Below are positions 27,448-36,643 of a stretch of DNA of 64,000 nucleotides, one piece after another. A model generated the notes under the pieces. The model did no database searches. It saw only the letters and a list, made by a program, of their open reading frames with translations, and was not told the origin of the DNA. The stretch's first letter is position 1. Each line of letters starts with the position of its first letter. The DNA is from UBA11373 sp046714175. Its GTDB lineage: Bacteria > Actinomycetota > Acidimicrobiia > Spongiisociales > UBA11373. The stretch covers positions 14,226 through 78,225 of the forward strand of contig JBKKBI010000069.1 of the NCBI GenBank assembly GCA_046714175.1, written 5' to 3'. The position numbers and the translations under genes were made by a program.

Positions 27448-28429
27448 GCTGGCTCCCTTCGCCGCCCATCTTCCCGCCGTTGGCGATGCGATGACCCGGG
27501 ATGAGGCCGCGGCGGCGTCGCGGGCCCTGCGGCACGCGGCGGCACGCTACCAGTCGTCCGCCGAGCTTCCCGAGCTGACGGCGTTTCGAACGTGTGGTCC
27601 GGCGCTATACCACTACTCGGTCACCTCGCCGCGCGGCCTGGTGGTGTCGGGACTGGTGGGCCTGGTGCACGTGGCGTCCCTACTCCCCCACGAAGAGACG
27701 ATTCGCGAAGCCGAGGACCGGGAGGCTGCGGACATGGAGATCCGGCCGCTACTGGCCATCAGCCGGGTCAGCCTCCCGGCGACGGTCCCGGTCGGTGCGC
27801 CGTCGGAGGTCCGGTATGGGGCGTTCCTGCACCGCGCGGTGCCGGTGGCTCACCAGGGCGGTCTCGACCTCGGGCCACTTGTGCTCGCCGACGGGCACCA
27901 CCGCAGGCGGGCGGCGATGCGCCGCGACGGAGACGGCGCACAGGCGATGACACTGGTGGTGGGAGACTCGGGCCGCGGGCTGCGGGCCAACGCCTTCCAG
28001 CGCCGCCTCCTCGCCGCCGGCCCGCTGCCGGCATCCGCCGCCGATAGCTTCGAGATCGCATCTCTCCCCCGGGCCGCGCCGCGGGCGGGAGCCGTGGTAT
28101 GGGTGCAGCCGCCAGGGCCGCCGCAACTCCTGACCCCCCGACCCGAGGCCCTCTTGCGGATGGCAGAGCCATTGCGCACGATCGGTGCCGCGGTCGCGGC
28201 GGCGTTGCTGTACCCGCTCCTCGGCGTCACCCAGGAACGGATCGAGCACTTTGCCACTCCGACGAGTGCCATCGCCGCGCTACGGGGCAGCGATGCCGCC
28301 GTGCTGCTGCCCGCGGTGCGGATCTCCGCCGTGCTGGCGGCCGCGGCCGCCGGGGTCTTGCTCCCACCCAAGGGATCGCGCTTCGAGCCCAAGCCGGTGC
28401 GCGGCCTGGTGGTGCGGGCGGCGGGTTAG
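27446..28429 (+). CDS. DUF1015 family protein
   Basis: 327 residues, shorter than the usual ~400. The DUF1015 signature LADGHHRRRAAM is at about residues 150-161, with YHYSVTSPRG in the N-terminal half. Proposed kinase or regulatory roles for this family are not established. Starts on the CATG shared with the divergent HAD gene and ends overlapping the M20 gene by 4 bases. Confidence 0.8.
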   Translation: MLAPFAAHLPAVGDAMTRDEAAAASRALRHAAARYQSSAELPELTAFRTCGPALYHYSVTSPRGLVVSGLVGLVHVASLLPHEETIREAEDREAADMEIRPLLAISRVSLPATVPVGAPSEVRYGAFLHRAVPVAHQGGLDLGPLVLADGHHRRRAAMRRDGDGAQAMTLVVGDSGRGLRANAFQRRLLAAGPLPASAADSFEIASLPRAAPRAGAVVWVQPPGPPQLLTPRPEALLRMAEPLRTIGAAVAAALLYPLLGVTQERIEHFATPTSAIAALRGSDAAVLLPAVRISAVLAAAAAGVLLPPKGSRFEPKPVRGLVVRAAG

Positions 28430-29763
28430 ACCAGAGCGCCGAGGTCCGCCACGATCTGCAAGTACAAATCGGCGGTCATGCCCAACGACTCTTCCGAGAC
28501 CCGCTCATCGGGCCCGTGGAACATGCCCAGGAAGTCTCCGAACCCAATCCGGTCGTCGAACATCCCCACCCCATATGCCACGACCCCCCGCGGGCGGAAG
28601 AACCGGGCATCAGTACCCACGGGACTCAGTGCCGGGATGAGGTGGGTCCCCGGGGCGATCGTGTTCACCGCTCGCCCGATCGCCTCCCAGAGCGGACCCT
28701 CCGCTGCGGAGCCCCCGGCGAGCGTGGTCTCCATCTCCTCGTAGCCGACTGAGTCCCACAGTGAGCCGAGCACCTTGCGGAAGTGCTCCGCGACGTAGTG
28801 GGCATCCTGGCCGGAGAGCGCTCTCACGTCGATCTCGGCCATGGCGCGATCCGGGATGACGTTCGCCTTCACCCCTCCCGAGAAGACGTTGGGACTCACG
28901 GTAAGGCGGGTACCGGCGTGGATCCAGCGGGCCAGGCCGAGGTCGCGGGTTGCGATGCGAGCGATGGCGCCGTCGACCCGCGCCGGGTCGATGAGATCGG
29001 CGGCGAGGTCGGGAGCGGGATCCCAGGCTGCCACGAAGCGAACCCACTCGGGAGTGATCTCAGGCGATGGTGGCGCGGACTCGAGCAGCGAAATCGCCCG
29101 GGCCAGGGGAACGACGGCGTTGTCCGCGTGGAGCGGCTGGCTGCCGTGTCCGGCGGTGCCGCTAGTGCGCAGCCGCCGCCACTGCGGACCCTTCTCCGCA
29201 ACGACCACCGGCACTCCAGCTCCAGTTCGACCCGCGAGGCGGGGAGCGCCGATCTCGGTGATGAGCCAATCGGTCGCAACCGCCTCCCAGTGCTCGTGCA
29301 CCAACCAACGGGCGCCGAGGCGGCCCCCGGCCTCCTCGTCGGCGACGGCGAGGAACACCAGGTCGCCCGGGTAGCGCCACCCCGAAGTGATGAGGTGGCG
29401 AAACATCGCGGCCATCGCCGCGGCCTGGCCGAGCATGTCGATCGCCCCCCGACCCCAGACGAAACCGTCACGCCGCTCGCCGGCAAAGGGATCGATCGAC
29501 CACCCGGCGGGATCGGCGGGCACCACGTCGGTGTGCGCCATGAAAGTGAGCGTCGGGGCGGAGCCGGCACCCGGCATCCGGTAGACCGCGCTCACCCTCC
29601 CTGGCGCGGGCTCGAAGCGCTCGCCCGGGGTGCCCAGATAGGCGTCGAGGGTCTCCACGGAGCGCACCTCGCCTCCGGAAGCCGCGGAGCCATCGTTGAC
29701 ACAAGCGTTGCGGATCAGCGCCTGCAGCAGCTCGGCGACTTCACCGGCAGCGACACCACTCAT
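28426..29763 (-). CDS. M20 family metallopeptidase
   Basis: 445 residues. Two-zinc aminoacylase/dipeptidase fold: H77 and D79 (MAHTDV), D109 in GRGAIDM, E143-E144 in ADEEAGG, and a C-terminal H in MFHGPDER. Likely a cytosolic dipeptidase or deacylase. ATG 29763 overlaps the upstream hypothetical gene's stop as ATGA; the longer frame is in the wrong register for neighbours. Confidence 0.9.
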   Translation of the reverse strand: MSGVAAGEVAELLQALIRNACVNDGSAASGGEVRSVETLDAYLGTPGERFEPAPGRVSAVYRMPGAGSAPTLTFMAHTDVVPADPAGWSIDPFAGERRDGFVWGRGAIDMLGQAAAMAAMFRHLITSGWRYPGDLVFLAVADEEAGGRLGARWLVHEHWEAVATDWLITEIGAPRLAGRTGAGVPVVVAEKGPQWRRLRTSGTAGHGSQPLHADNAVVPLARAISLLESAPPSPEITPEWVRFVAAWDPAPDLAADLIDPARVDGAIARIATRDLGLARWIHAGTRLTVSPNVFSGGVKANVIPDRAMAEIDVRALSGQDAHYVAEHFRKVLGSLWDSVGYEEMETTLAGGSAAEGPLWEAIGRAVNTIAPGTHLIPALSPVGTDARFFRPRGVVAYGVGMFDDRIGFGDFLGMFHGPDERVSEESLGMTADLYLQIVADLGALV

Positions 29764-30113
29764 GCCGTTCGCTCCAAGAGCGACTCCTTCCACGTGCGGA
29801 AGCGAGTGTGGATGCTGCCCCCTGGCCCGACCCCGCGGCCGGTTTTTCCGTGTAGATCGAACCTGAAGCACTCGCCGTTGTCGGCGGCGATGGCGAGGTA
29901 CCGAGCCTCGCCCACGGCAGGTCCGGCACGCCACAGCAGGAACCGTCCCAGGCGCCTCTTGTACGCCACCGGTTCGCCCAGGGCCTCCCCCAGGGATAGC
30001 AGTTCTGGCGGCGCCTCGATCCAGGATGTCGCGGCGATGCTGTAGTCGCGTGTCGGGGTCGCCGGCAGTTCGGCGGTGTGCCAACGGCCAACGCGAAAGG
30101 GGCGCTCGCTCAC
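29760..30113 (-). CDS. Hypothetical protein, unknown fold
   Basis: 117 residues, soluble, with several aromatic-rich blocks (WHTAELPAT, YSIAATSWIEAPPEL, GRFLLWRAGPAVGEARYLAIAA) and a HTRFRTWKESL end. No family recognised. GTG 30113 overlaps the GNAT stop as GTGA, so it is coupled to its neighbours on both sides. Confidence 0.7.
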   Translation of the reverse strand: MSERPFRVGRWHTAELPATPTRDYSIAATSWIEAPPELLSLGEALGEPVAYKRRLGRFLLWRAGPAVGEARYLAIAADNGECFRFDLHGKTGRGVGPGGSIHTRFRTWKESLLERTA

Positions 30114-30604
30114 TCCGAACCGCTGCGATGCATCACGATGGAGCGAGCCTTGAATCCATTGGCCTCGAAGAAATTCTTTGCTTCGCGATGCCCCGGGGAG
30201 ACATAGGCGTCGAAGCGAGTGATGCCGCGCTCGCCGGCCTCGGCGAGAAACGCCACCGTCATCGCCTCACCAACCCCGACTCCCCGGGCCGCGACCTCAG
30301 TAAAGATGAACCGGACCGCGGCTACCCGGTCCCCGCCCGCCTGCGGGAGCATCGCCTCGTCGCGCCACGCCACGAACCCGACCGGCACCTCCCCGAGCAA
30401 ACCCACGATGAGATTCCAATCCGGGTCGGCGAACCACGCCGCCAGCGTGGTGGCGACTGGCTCCGCGATGCCATCGATCAGCGGCCACGGCTCGCGCAGC
30501 GCGGCCATCTCGTCTGCCAGCAACCGATAGAGGCGGGCTATCTCCGGCAGGTCCTCGCGGCTTGCGGGCCGGGCACCGGCTGCGGCGGCATCGTTATCAG
30601 ACAC
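30110..30604 (-). CDS. GNAT-family N-acetyltransferase
   Basis: 164 residues, single GNAT domain. The acetyl-CoA-binding segment is AARGVGVGEAMTVAFLAEAGERG and the C-terminal NFFEANGFKARSIVMHR is typical. Acceptor unknown. Starts 8 bases inside the DUF4193 gene's end. Confidence 0.83.
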   Translation of the reverse strand: MSDNDAAAAGARPASREDLPEIARLYRLLADEMAALREPWPLIDGIAEPVATTLAAWFADPDWNLIVGLLGEVPVGFVAWRDEAMLPQAGGDRVAAVRFIFTEVAARGVGVGEAMTVAFLAEAGERGITRFDAYVSPGHREAKNFFEANGFKARSIVMHRSGSE

Positions 30605-31043
30605 AGTCGCGGCAGAACTTGCGCCGCTTGTCGGCGAGTTGGCTCGTGCGCTTCACCAGGAAGCAGTTCTGGCAAACGAACTCGCCCTTGCCGGCGGATT
30701 CTGCCGGCGTGTCGAGCTCGATCGCCTCACGCCGCAGCTTGCGGATCTCCTCGGCCTCGTCCACTGGGAGGCTCTCCGCTTCCTCATCGGCGGTGAGCAT
30801 CTCCAACTCCTCGGCTTCGAGCTCGTCGAGGGCCTCGCGCTCTTCGTCCTCCTCGACCTCAGCTTCGACCTCGTCGGTCCCGACCACGTCGCCTTCGAGA
30901 ATCTTCTCCAAGTCCTCTTCTTCGACCTCGGCTGGCACGAATCCGGCGTCGTCGATGTCGGCTTCCGCGACCTCTTCGGCTTCGTCGGCGTCGTCGACCC
31001 ACCCGTCATCGGCGGGGACGAGGTCCTTGTTTTTCGGAGACAT
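30597..31043 (-). CDS. DUF4193 zinc-ribbon protein with long acidic tail
   Basis: 148 residues. The C-terminal 35 residues hold the DUF4193 zinc motif, C-x2-C-F-L-V-K...C-x2-C (FVCQNCFLVK, KFCRDC). The preceding ~100 residues are strongly acidic, rich in Glu and Ala and coiled-coil-prone. The family is actinobacterial, sometimes linked to ppGpp or RNA-polymerase binding in the literature; I cannot confirm a function. Confidence 0.78.
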   Translation of the reverse strand: MSPKNKDLVPADDGWVDDADEAEEVAEADIDDAGFVPAEVEEEDLEKILEGDVVGTDEVEAEVEEDEEREALDELEAEELEMLTADEEAESLPVDEAEEIRKLRREAIELDTPAESAGKGEFVCQNCFLVKRTSQLADKRRKFCRDCV

Positions 31044-31089
31044 GCGCCTTCTCGGGGTCGGGGCGGGGCGAGTATATCCCCCGGGGCCA

Positions 31090-31833
31090 TCAGATCAGGA
31101 GCGTGGTGCGACCGGGGAGCAGCCGTACCGCAAAGCTCCCGTACCCGACCCGGAGGCGATCCGCCGTCACCCCCCAAGAGTCTGGGACGGCGACCACCGC
31201 GGCGGCGGTCCGGATCTGCCGCACCCCGGGGTCGCGACCGTGGAGTCCGGCCGGGAGGCGGCGGCGGAGTCGTACCAGGTCGAGCGTGGCGCCGGAGAAG
31301 GTTTGGATCTCGAACAGTGAGTCATTGGGGGCGGATCGAGGTGACAGGGTCCAGCGTCCCCAATGCTGGAGATTGGACACGGTCACGGCGCGAGCGTCCC
31401 GCTCCCGAGGTTGGCGCCCGGGAACTGCCACGGTAATGCTCGCGGCGGCGCCGGCCCAGGGGAACCCGGCCCCGCCCCCGGCTCCCGCTCCCGCAACAAC
31501 TGTGCCCAAGAATGGCCGCTCCGCCCCGCCGAGCGAGAGCATCCCCAGGTCGACCTCGTACCGCTGGCCGGTGTGGAGCCGGTCCCAGGCGGCGCCAAAC
31601 GACGGGTCGACCGCAAACAATCGGCTTAGCTCGGCTGCGGTGGCGAAGGCGATCGCGGTCGCGACCGGAACCGCAGCGGCGATCGCAGCCACATCGGCGG
31701 TGGAGCCGACCACCAAGACTTGGTCGGGCGCCGCCGGCGCCGCGACGAACTCGCGGTATCCCATCACCTCCACAGGAGACGGAGTGCGGCGCGGGCGGCG
31801 CTGGCCGTCGCCGATCACCACCGTCGCCGTCAC
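31090..31833 (-). CDS. Diacylglycerol-kinase-like protein lacking the catalytic N terminus
   Basis: 247 residues. The second half follows the YegS/DagK C-terminal beta-sandwich pattern: EVDLGMLSLGG, FLGTVV, AVTVSNLQHWGRWTLSPR and a late GVTADRLRVG block. The kinase motifs GGDGT and GTGND are missing: the N terminus is only a short low-complexity stretch. Actinobacteria often have a lipid kinase gene by helY and tatC, so this looks like a relative that has lost catalysis. GTG 31833 overlaps the helY stop as GTGA. Confidence 0.6.
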   Translation of the reverse strand: MTATVVIGDGQRRPRRTPSPVEVMGYREFVAAPAAPDQVLVVGSTADVAAIAAAVPVATAIAFATAAELSRLFAVDPSFGAAWDRLHTGQRYEVDLGMLSLGGAERPFLGTVVAGAGAGGGAGFPWAGAAASITVAVPGRQPRERDARAVTVSNLQHWGRWTLSPRSAPNDSLFEIQTFSGATLDLVRLRRRLPAGLHGRDPGVRQIRTAAAVVAVPDSWGVTADRLRVGYGSFAVRLLPGRTTLLI

Positions 31834-34334
31834 ATGGCTCCTTCGGCGGCGACCACTCCCCGATCCAGGCCGCGCAGCGCCGCAGCCACGCCTGACGGAG
31901 GCTCGGGAAAGAGATCGCGGATCTGCCGCAGCAGATCGATCAGCTGCCGGCAGTTGCGCACGAAGTCGCCGACTGCGGCGTCATCGTCGTCTCCAAAGAG
32001 CTCGAAAAGGCTGCGTCCCGCGGTCCACCGGCCCGCGAGGCCGGCAAAACCGGGATCCGGTGGCCGACTTTCGGGAAGGCCGGCATGCCGCTCGGCGGCG
32101 GCGATCTCCTCCCACAGGCTCATCAGCTCCGCGCCGCGTCCGGCCAGCCCTGGAGGCCACCCGGACTCGGGGGTGTCGCGCCGCGCCTCGAAGGTGAACG
32201 CCGAGGCGAGCGCCGCGGTGGCAGGACCGTCGAGCCCATCGAACCACCCCCGCTCCACGGTCTCGGACAGAACCAGATCCATCATGTTGTAGATGCGCCG
32301 CAGCCGCTCGCCGCGTTCGGTCAATCGCCATTCGTGCACATAGCCGCGCCGCTCCAGCAGCCCGAGCAATCGACGAAAGGCGGTCACCACCCCCGGGGGC
32401 AGGGTGGCGGCGCGGGACTCGCGCTGCGCCAGGGACTGCTCGAGGCGCCGCCCCTCCCGGGCGAGCTGGACTTTCAAGTGAATTTCCGGGTCCGACATCT
32501 CCGCGGGCGCGACCACGACTCCGATGCGCTCCCCGGGGGCGAAAGAACGGAGGGCGTCGGCGACGCGCCGGCGAAACGCGGCGTCGCGGGGACGGAACGG
32601 GCGTGGCAGGTCGACTGCCCCGACCCGGGTCACCGAGTCGGGAAGCCGATCCGGGATGAGGCGCCGCAGGTCACCGTGTTGGGACACCGTGAGCAGTCGC
32701 GGCCGCTTGCCCGTGCCGCGCGCCACCACCGCCACCCGCATCAGGCCACCGGGTTCGGTCCACTCCAAGACGTCTCCGGCGGCCGTGGCGGCCGCAAACT
32801 CGGCGAGGGCGCGGCTGGCGCTTGGCAGTGGAGCCGCCGCCAGTTCCCAGGTGTCCACCCCGGGGTGTGCGGCGGCAACGCGCAACTCGGCGAGGCGGCT
32901 GCGATCGCCCTCGAGATCGGCGGCGATCTCGCCGCGCCGGCGCTGATCGGCGTACTCGGCAAACGAGGCCGCCAGCAACTCCTCCGCCCGCTCGCGGGAG
33001 TAGCGCGCCACCAAGTTGACCGTCATGTTGTATGTGGGCCGGAAACTGGAGCGCAGCGCATGGCTTCCTCTGCCGGCAATACCGGCCGCGCGCTCGAACT
33101 CGACGTATGGCGAGTGCAGGACAACCGCAGTGCCGGCTTCATCTATACCCCGTCTGCCCGCCCGACCGGTGAGCTGCGTGTAGTCCCCCGCTTGCAGCAT
33201 CTCGTGCCCTTCACCCGTGAACTTGCTCAGGCTCTCGAGTACCACCGTGCGTGCCGGCATGTTGATGCCCAGGGCAAGCGTCTCCGTGGCAAACACCAGA
33301 CGCACCAGGCCGCCAGCAAAGAGTTGCTCGACCGTCTCCTTCATCGCCGGCACCAGGCCGGCGTGGTGCGGCGCCACGCCCGCTTGCAGGCCCCGCAGCC
33401 ACCGGTCGTATCCGATCACGGTCAGATCGGTGGCACTGAGGTGGCGGGTGTTGGCCTCGGCACGGTTGGTGATCTCGGCTGCCTCGGATGACGACGTGAG
33501 CCGCAGACCCCGGCCGACGACGGTCGCCACGGCGTCGTCGCAGCCCCGGCGGGAAAAGATGAAGAAGATCGCCGGGAGCAAACCCTTGCGATCGAGGAGC
33601 TCGACCGTTTCGTGGCGTCGCGGCGACCCATAGCGGCGGCCATCGGACCCGCTCCCCCGGAGCATGCGAGCCAACCGCTCGTTGGGGCGCTTGCCGTGGA
33701 AGACCGGAAACAGCCGCAGGCCGCTCTTCTCCCAGCGGTCTCTGACCAGGTACAGCGACTCGAGGGGTACGGGACGCTCCCTTTCCACCACCAGCGCCAG
33801 GTCGCCGCGTCGTTGCCGCATCCAATCGGCGAACTCCTCGGCGTTGGCAATCGTGGCCGAGAGGCAGACCAACGGGATCCCGCGATCGAGATGGACGATG
33901 ATCTCTTCCCAGACTCCCCCCCGCTCCCGATCCTGGAGGTAGTGCACCTCGTCGAGTACCACCACGCCGACATCCGCGAGGTCGGGACTGTCGGCGTACA
34001 TCATGTTGCGCAGCACTTCGGTGGTCATCACCACGACGGGTGCCGTGCCGTTGATCGAGTTGTCCCCGGTCAGCAGCCCCACCTGGCCCTCGCCGTGCAG
34101 ACGGCGAAAGTCGCCAAACTTCTGGTTGGAGAGCGCCTTGAGAGGTGTGGTGTAGATCGCCCGTGCGCCGAGATGGAGGGCCCGCGCTATCGCCGCTTCG
34201 GCAACCGCCGTCTTGCCCGACCCGGTCGGGGCCGTGACGACGACCGATGCGCCGCGGTCGATCGCTTCGGCGGCCTCGATCTGGAATCGATCCGCCGCGA
34301 AAGGTAGGGCGGCGAGATAGTCATAGGCCCTCAC
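31830..34334 (-). CDS. helY: DExH-box RNA helicase, HelY (Ski2/Mtr4-like)
   Basis: 834 residues. Two RecA-like domains: Walker A VTAPTGSGKTAVAEAA, motif II DEVHYLQ, motif III SATIAN, and domain-2 blocks FATETLALGINMPARTVV and QLTGRAGRRGID, which are clearly Ski2-type. A long C-terminal region with winged helix and helical bundle follows. Family members unwind RNA; the actinobacterial HelY substrate is not established. Coupled to tatC by a GTGA overlap. Confidence 0.93.
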   Translation of the reverse strand: MRAYDYLAALPFAADRFQIEAAEAIDRGASVVVTAPTGSGKTAVAEAAIARALHLGARAIYTTPLKALSNQKFGDFRRLHGEGQVGLLTGDNSINGTAPVVVMTTEVLRNMMYADSPDLADVGVVVLDEVHYLQDRERGGVWEEIIVHLDRGIPLVCLSATIANAEEFADWMRQRRGDLALVVERERPVPLESLYLVRDRWEKSGLRLFPVFHGKRPNERLARMLRGSGSDGRRYGSPRRHETVELLDRKGLLPAIFFIFSRRGCDDAVATVVGRGLRLTSSSEAAEITNRAEANTRHLSATDLTVIGYDRWLRGLQAGVAPHHAGLVPAMKETVEQLFAGGLVRLVFATETLALGINMPARTVVLESLSKFTGEGHEMLQAGDYTQLTGRAGRRGIDEAGTAVVLHSPYVEFERAAGIAGRGSHALRSSFRPTYNMTVNLVARYSRERAEELLAASFAEYADQRRRGEIAADLEGDRSRLAELRVAAAHPGVDTWELAAAPLPSASRALAEFAAATAAGDVLEWTEPGGLMRVAVVARGTGKRPRLLTVSQHGDLRRLIPDRLPDSVTRVGAVDLPRPFRPRDAAFRRRVADALRSFAPGERIGVVVAPAEMSDPEIHLKVQLAREGRRLEQSLAQRESRAATLPPGVVTAFRRLLGLLERRGYVHEWRLTERGERLRRIYNMMDLVLSETVERGWFDGLDGPATAALASAFTFEARRDTPESGWPPGLAGRGAELMSLWEEIAAAERHAGLPESRPPDPGFAGLAGRWTAGRSLFELFGDDDDAAVGDFVRNCRQLIDLLRQIRDLFPEPPSGVAAALRGLDRGVVAAEGAM

Positions 34335-35047
34335 CGTCGAACCGTGAAGCGCACGATCCAGATAGTCGCTTCATAGAGCACGTAGAGCGGGACCGAGAGT
34401 AGGAGAAGGGTGAGCGGGTCCCCGCTCGGTGTGACGATTGCGCCGATGGTGACGATCAACAGCACTGCCCAGCGCCGCGCCGAGGCGAGCCGCCGCCAGC
34501 CGACCACCCCCATCAGCGCCAGGGCATAGAGAAAGACCGGAAATTCGAAGCCGATGCCGAACACGAGCAGAAATCGGAGCGCAAACGATAGGTAGTAGTC
34601 GCCACCGATGACCGGCTCCAGGTCGTCACCGGCAAAGTCGAGCAGGAATCCCAACCCGCGCTCGAGTGACCAGTACCCGAACGAGATCCCGGCCAGGAAC
34701 AGAGTCGTCAGCGCGGCCACGATCGGCAGCACGAGGCGCTTCTCCCGCGGGGAGAGCGCCGGAGCGACGAAGGACCACAGCTGCCACAGCACCACCGGGC
34801 TGGCGAGCACGAACCCGCCGAAGAGCGACAGCCGCATGAACAGCGAGAACGCCTCGGTGGGGCGAAAGAAGACGAGCGACCGATCGACTGTGGCCTGCTC
34901 GTAGGGGGCAATGAGAATGTCGAAGATCGCTCCCCGGTACACGAAGGCGACCACTGAGGCCACCACCACGGCCAGAGCGGCCTTGATGATCCGAGAGCGG
35001 AGCTCTTCGAGATGGGCAGTGATCGGTTGGGCCGGCGTGGTCGTCAC
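34331..35047 (-). CDS. tatC: Sec-independent protein translocase TatC
   Basis: 238 residues and six membrane spans. The N-terminal signal-peptide-binding segment is HLEELRSRII, and the conserved glutamate FGIGFEFPVFLYAL is in the fourth/fifth span region; SPREKR lies in a cytoplasmic loop. Exports folded twin-arginine proteins with TatA. GTG start overlaps tatA's stop as GTGA. Confidence 0.94.
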   Translation of the reverse strand: MTTTPAQPITAHLEELRSRIIKAALAVVVASVVAFVYRGAIFDILIAPYEQATVDRSLVFFRPTEAFSLFMRLSLFGGFVLASPVVLWQLWSFVAPALSPREKRLVLPIVAALTTLFLAGISFGYWSLERGLGFLLDFAGDDLEPVIGGDYYLSFALRFLLVFGIGFEFPVFLYALALMGVVGWRRLASARRWAVLLIVTIGAIVTPSGDPLTLLLLSVPLYVLYEATIWIVRFTVRR

Positions 35048-35277
35048 TGCGGCGGCTCCGATTCCGCGGTCGGTGGCATCGCCCGCCGCACCGCACCCAG
35101 ATCGGACTCCTGTGCTACCTCGGCCTCTATACCGCGGCGGAGTTCTTCGGCGGTGTCCCTGAGTTCGCGCAAGGCCCGGCCCGCCCTGCGCGACAGTTCC
35201 GGAAGGCGGCGGGGGCCGAGGACCACAAGGGCGACAACGGCGATGGTGAGAAGTTCGGCGGGACTGATCCCAAACAC
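35044..35277 (-). CDS. tatA: Sec-independent protein translocase TatA/TatB-type subunit
   Basis: 77 residues: one hydrophobic span (FGISPAELLTIAVVALVVLG), a hinge (PRRLPELS), then an amphipathic helix RRAGRALRELRDTAEELRRGI and a short acidic tail. The PELL-like hinge and length suit TatA; TatB cannot be excluded. Immediately upstream of tatC on the same strand. Confidence 0.92.
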   Translation of the reverse strand: MFGISPAELLTIAVVALVVLGPRRLPELSRRAGRALRELRDTAEELRRGIEAEVAQESDLGAVRRAMPPTAESEPPQ

Positions 35278-35329
35278 GAAGCGATGGTAGAGGTCGCCGG
35301 CTCCGAGACTCCCGTTACCGACAGCAGAC

Positions 35330-35626
35330 TCAGCCGAGGAGCTGGTCCACCCAATCGCCCGATTCCAGGGCGGCGGCGAAACGAGCGATCTCGGTTTCAG
35401 TGATGCGCTCGGGGTCGTCGACCACTTCGTAGCCCACTCCGGTGGCGAGGAGAATCGACACCACCCGGTGATTGGCGGGGCGACGCTGGATGTCGCCGCA
35501 CGACGGGCAGTCGAACCGGTAGCACCCGGTGCCGGAGAGTGCGGTCAGTTCGAGACTCAGCTCACCGGGGAGGAGTTCCACCTCGCCGCAGATTTGGCAG
35601 GTTGTGCGAATGGTGGTCATTGGCAT
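35330..35626 (-). CDS. Small two-CxxC (zinc-ribbon-type) protein
   Basis: 98 residues. CQIC near the N terminus and CPSC about 30 residues later form a four-Cys site. A C-terminal region rich in acidic residues follows. Start may be 35626 or 35620 (ATG each). Function unknown; lies between tatA and pafC and may be a local conserved hypothetical. Confidence 0.7.
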   Translation of the reverse strand: MPMTTIRTTCQICGEVELLPGELSLELTALSGTGCYRFDCPSCGDIQRRPANHRVVSILLATGVGYEVVDDPERITETEIARFAAALESGDWVDQLLG

Positions 35627-35707
35627 CGATCTCCGGGGCCGCGATCTCTTGGTCTCCTCAGCTATCGGGCCGGTTCCGGGGTGCCTGAATGACCATATGC
35701 GGGGTAG

Positions 35708-36643
35708 TCACCCGTAGCGGGCGAGCATCTGCGCGCGCAGAGTGGTCAGGTGGGAGGCCACCTCGGCGGCGTTCCCACCCTCCAGCATGTGGGCCGCGGA
35801 GCCGAGGCGCAGCAGCAGCCGCGCGATCACCCGCGCGTCCGAGGCCGAGAACTCGATCACGGTCCCGCCGCCATCGCGGGAGACCACGGTGACGGGGTAG
35901 TAGTCGGCCACCCAGGCCGCTTCTGCAGAGAGTGCGATCCGCACCACGAGGTCGTCGACGCCCGGGGTATACCGGATCTCCCCGGTGGGAGGCTCCTCCT
36001 TCGGCTCGAAGTGCTCCCCGGTGGCAGCGGCGGCGCGGATCCGGTCAATGCGGAACACCCGCTCGCCCCCGGCGCGTCGGCAGAATCCGGTCACATACCA
36101 GTTGCCCATGGAAGCGAAAACGCCCCAGGGCTCGATGTCCCGCTCGGTGGCCTCTCCGGTGGCAATCCCGACGTAGTCGAGGTGGATCACGTCGCCGTTG
36201 GCCGCCGCCGCCCGCAGCAGGCCGACCGGTCCGGGCTCAGCGCCCAGGTCGACATCGATCACGCCTGGGTCGGGAAGGATGCTGCGGCTCAGCTTCTCCA
36301 CGGCGCGCTCCAGGGCGAGATCCTTGGTGCCTGCCGACAGCACCGCCAACCCCCCGGAGAGGAGCATCAGGGCTTCGATCGCGGACAGTGCCACCGGCCG
36401 GGCGAAGTAGTCGGCCATGGCGATGACCACCTCGTCGCCGTCGAGATACGCATCCATCAGGTCTCCAGGCCCATACCCGGGAAGGCCGCAAACGAATACC
36501 AGATTGAGGTCGGCGATCAACTCGGCGCGGGAATACTGAAAGCGCTGGCACACCTCGTCGGCTGTGGTCCCGGGGTGGGCGATGACCCACGGAACCATGG
36601 CCAGGATGCGAGACAGCCTCTCGCCGGTGCGGTTGCTGCTCAC
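35708..36643 (-). CDS. pafC: WYL-domain regulator PafC
   Basis: 311 residues from GTG 36643, overlapping the pafB stop as GTGA. Winged-HTH (LSRILAMVPWVIAHPGTTADEVCQRF) and a WYL domain (HLDYVGIATGEATERDIEPWGVF, NWYVTGFCRRAGGERVFRIDRI). PafB and PafC act as a heterodimer that activates a broad RecA-independent DNA-damage regulon in mycobacteria. The WYL core is NWYVTG rather than WYLVG. Confidence 0.9.
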   Translation of the reverse strand: MSSNRTGERLSRILAMVPWVIAHPGTTADEVCQRFQYSRAELIADLNLVFVCGLPGYGPGDLMDAYLDGDEVVIAMADYFARPVALSAIEALMLLSGGLAVLSAGTKDLALERAVEKLSRSILPDPGVIDVDLGAEPGPVGLLRAAAANGDVIHLDYVGIATGEATERDIEPWGVFASMGNWYVTGFCRRAGGERVFRIDRIRAAAATGEHFEPKEEPPTGEIRYTPGVDDLVVRIALSAEAAWVADYYPVTVVSRDGGGTVIEFSASDARVIARLLLRLGSAAHMLEGGNAAEVASHLTTLRAQMLARYG

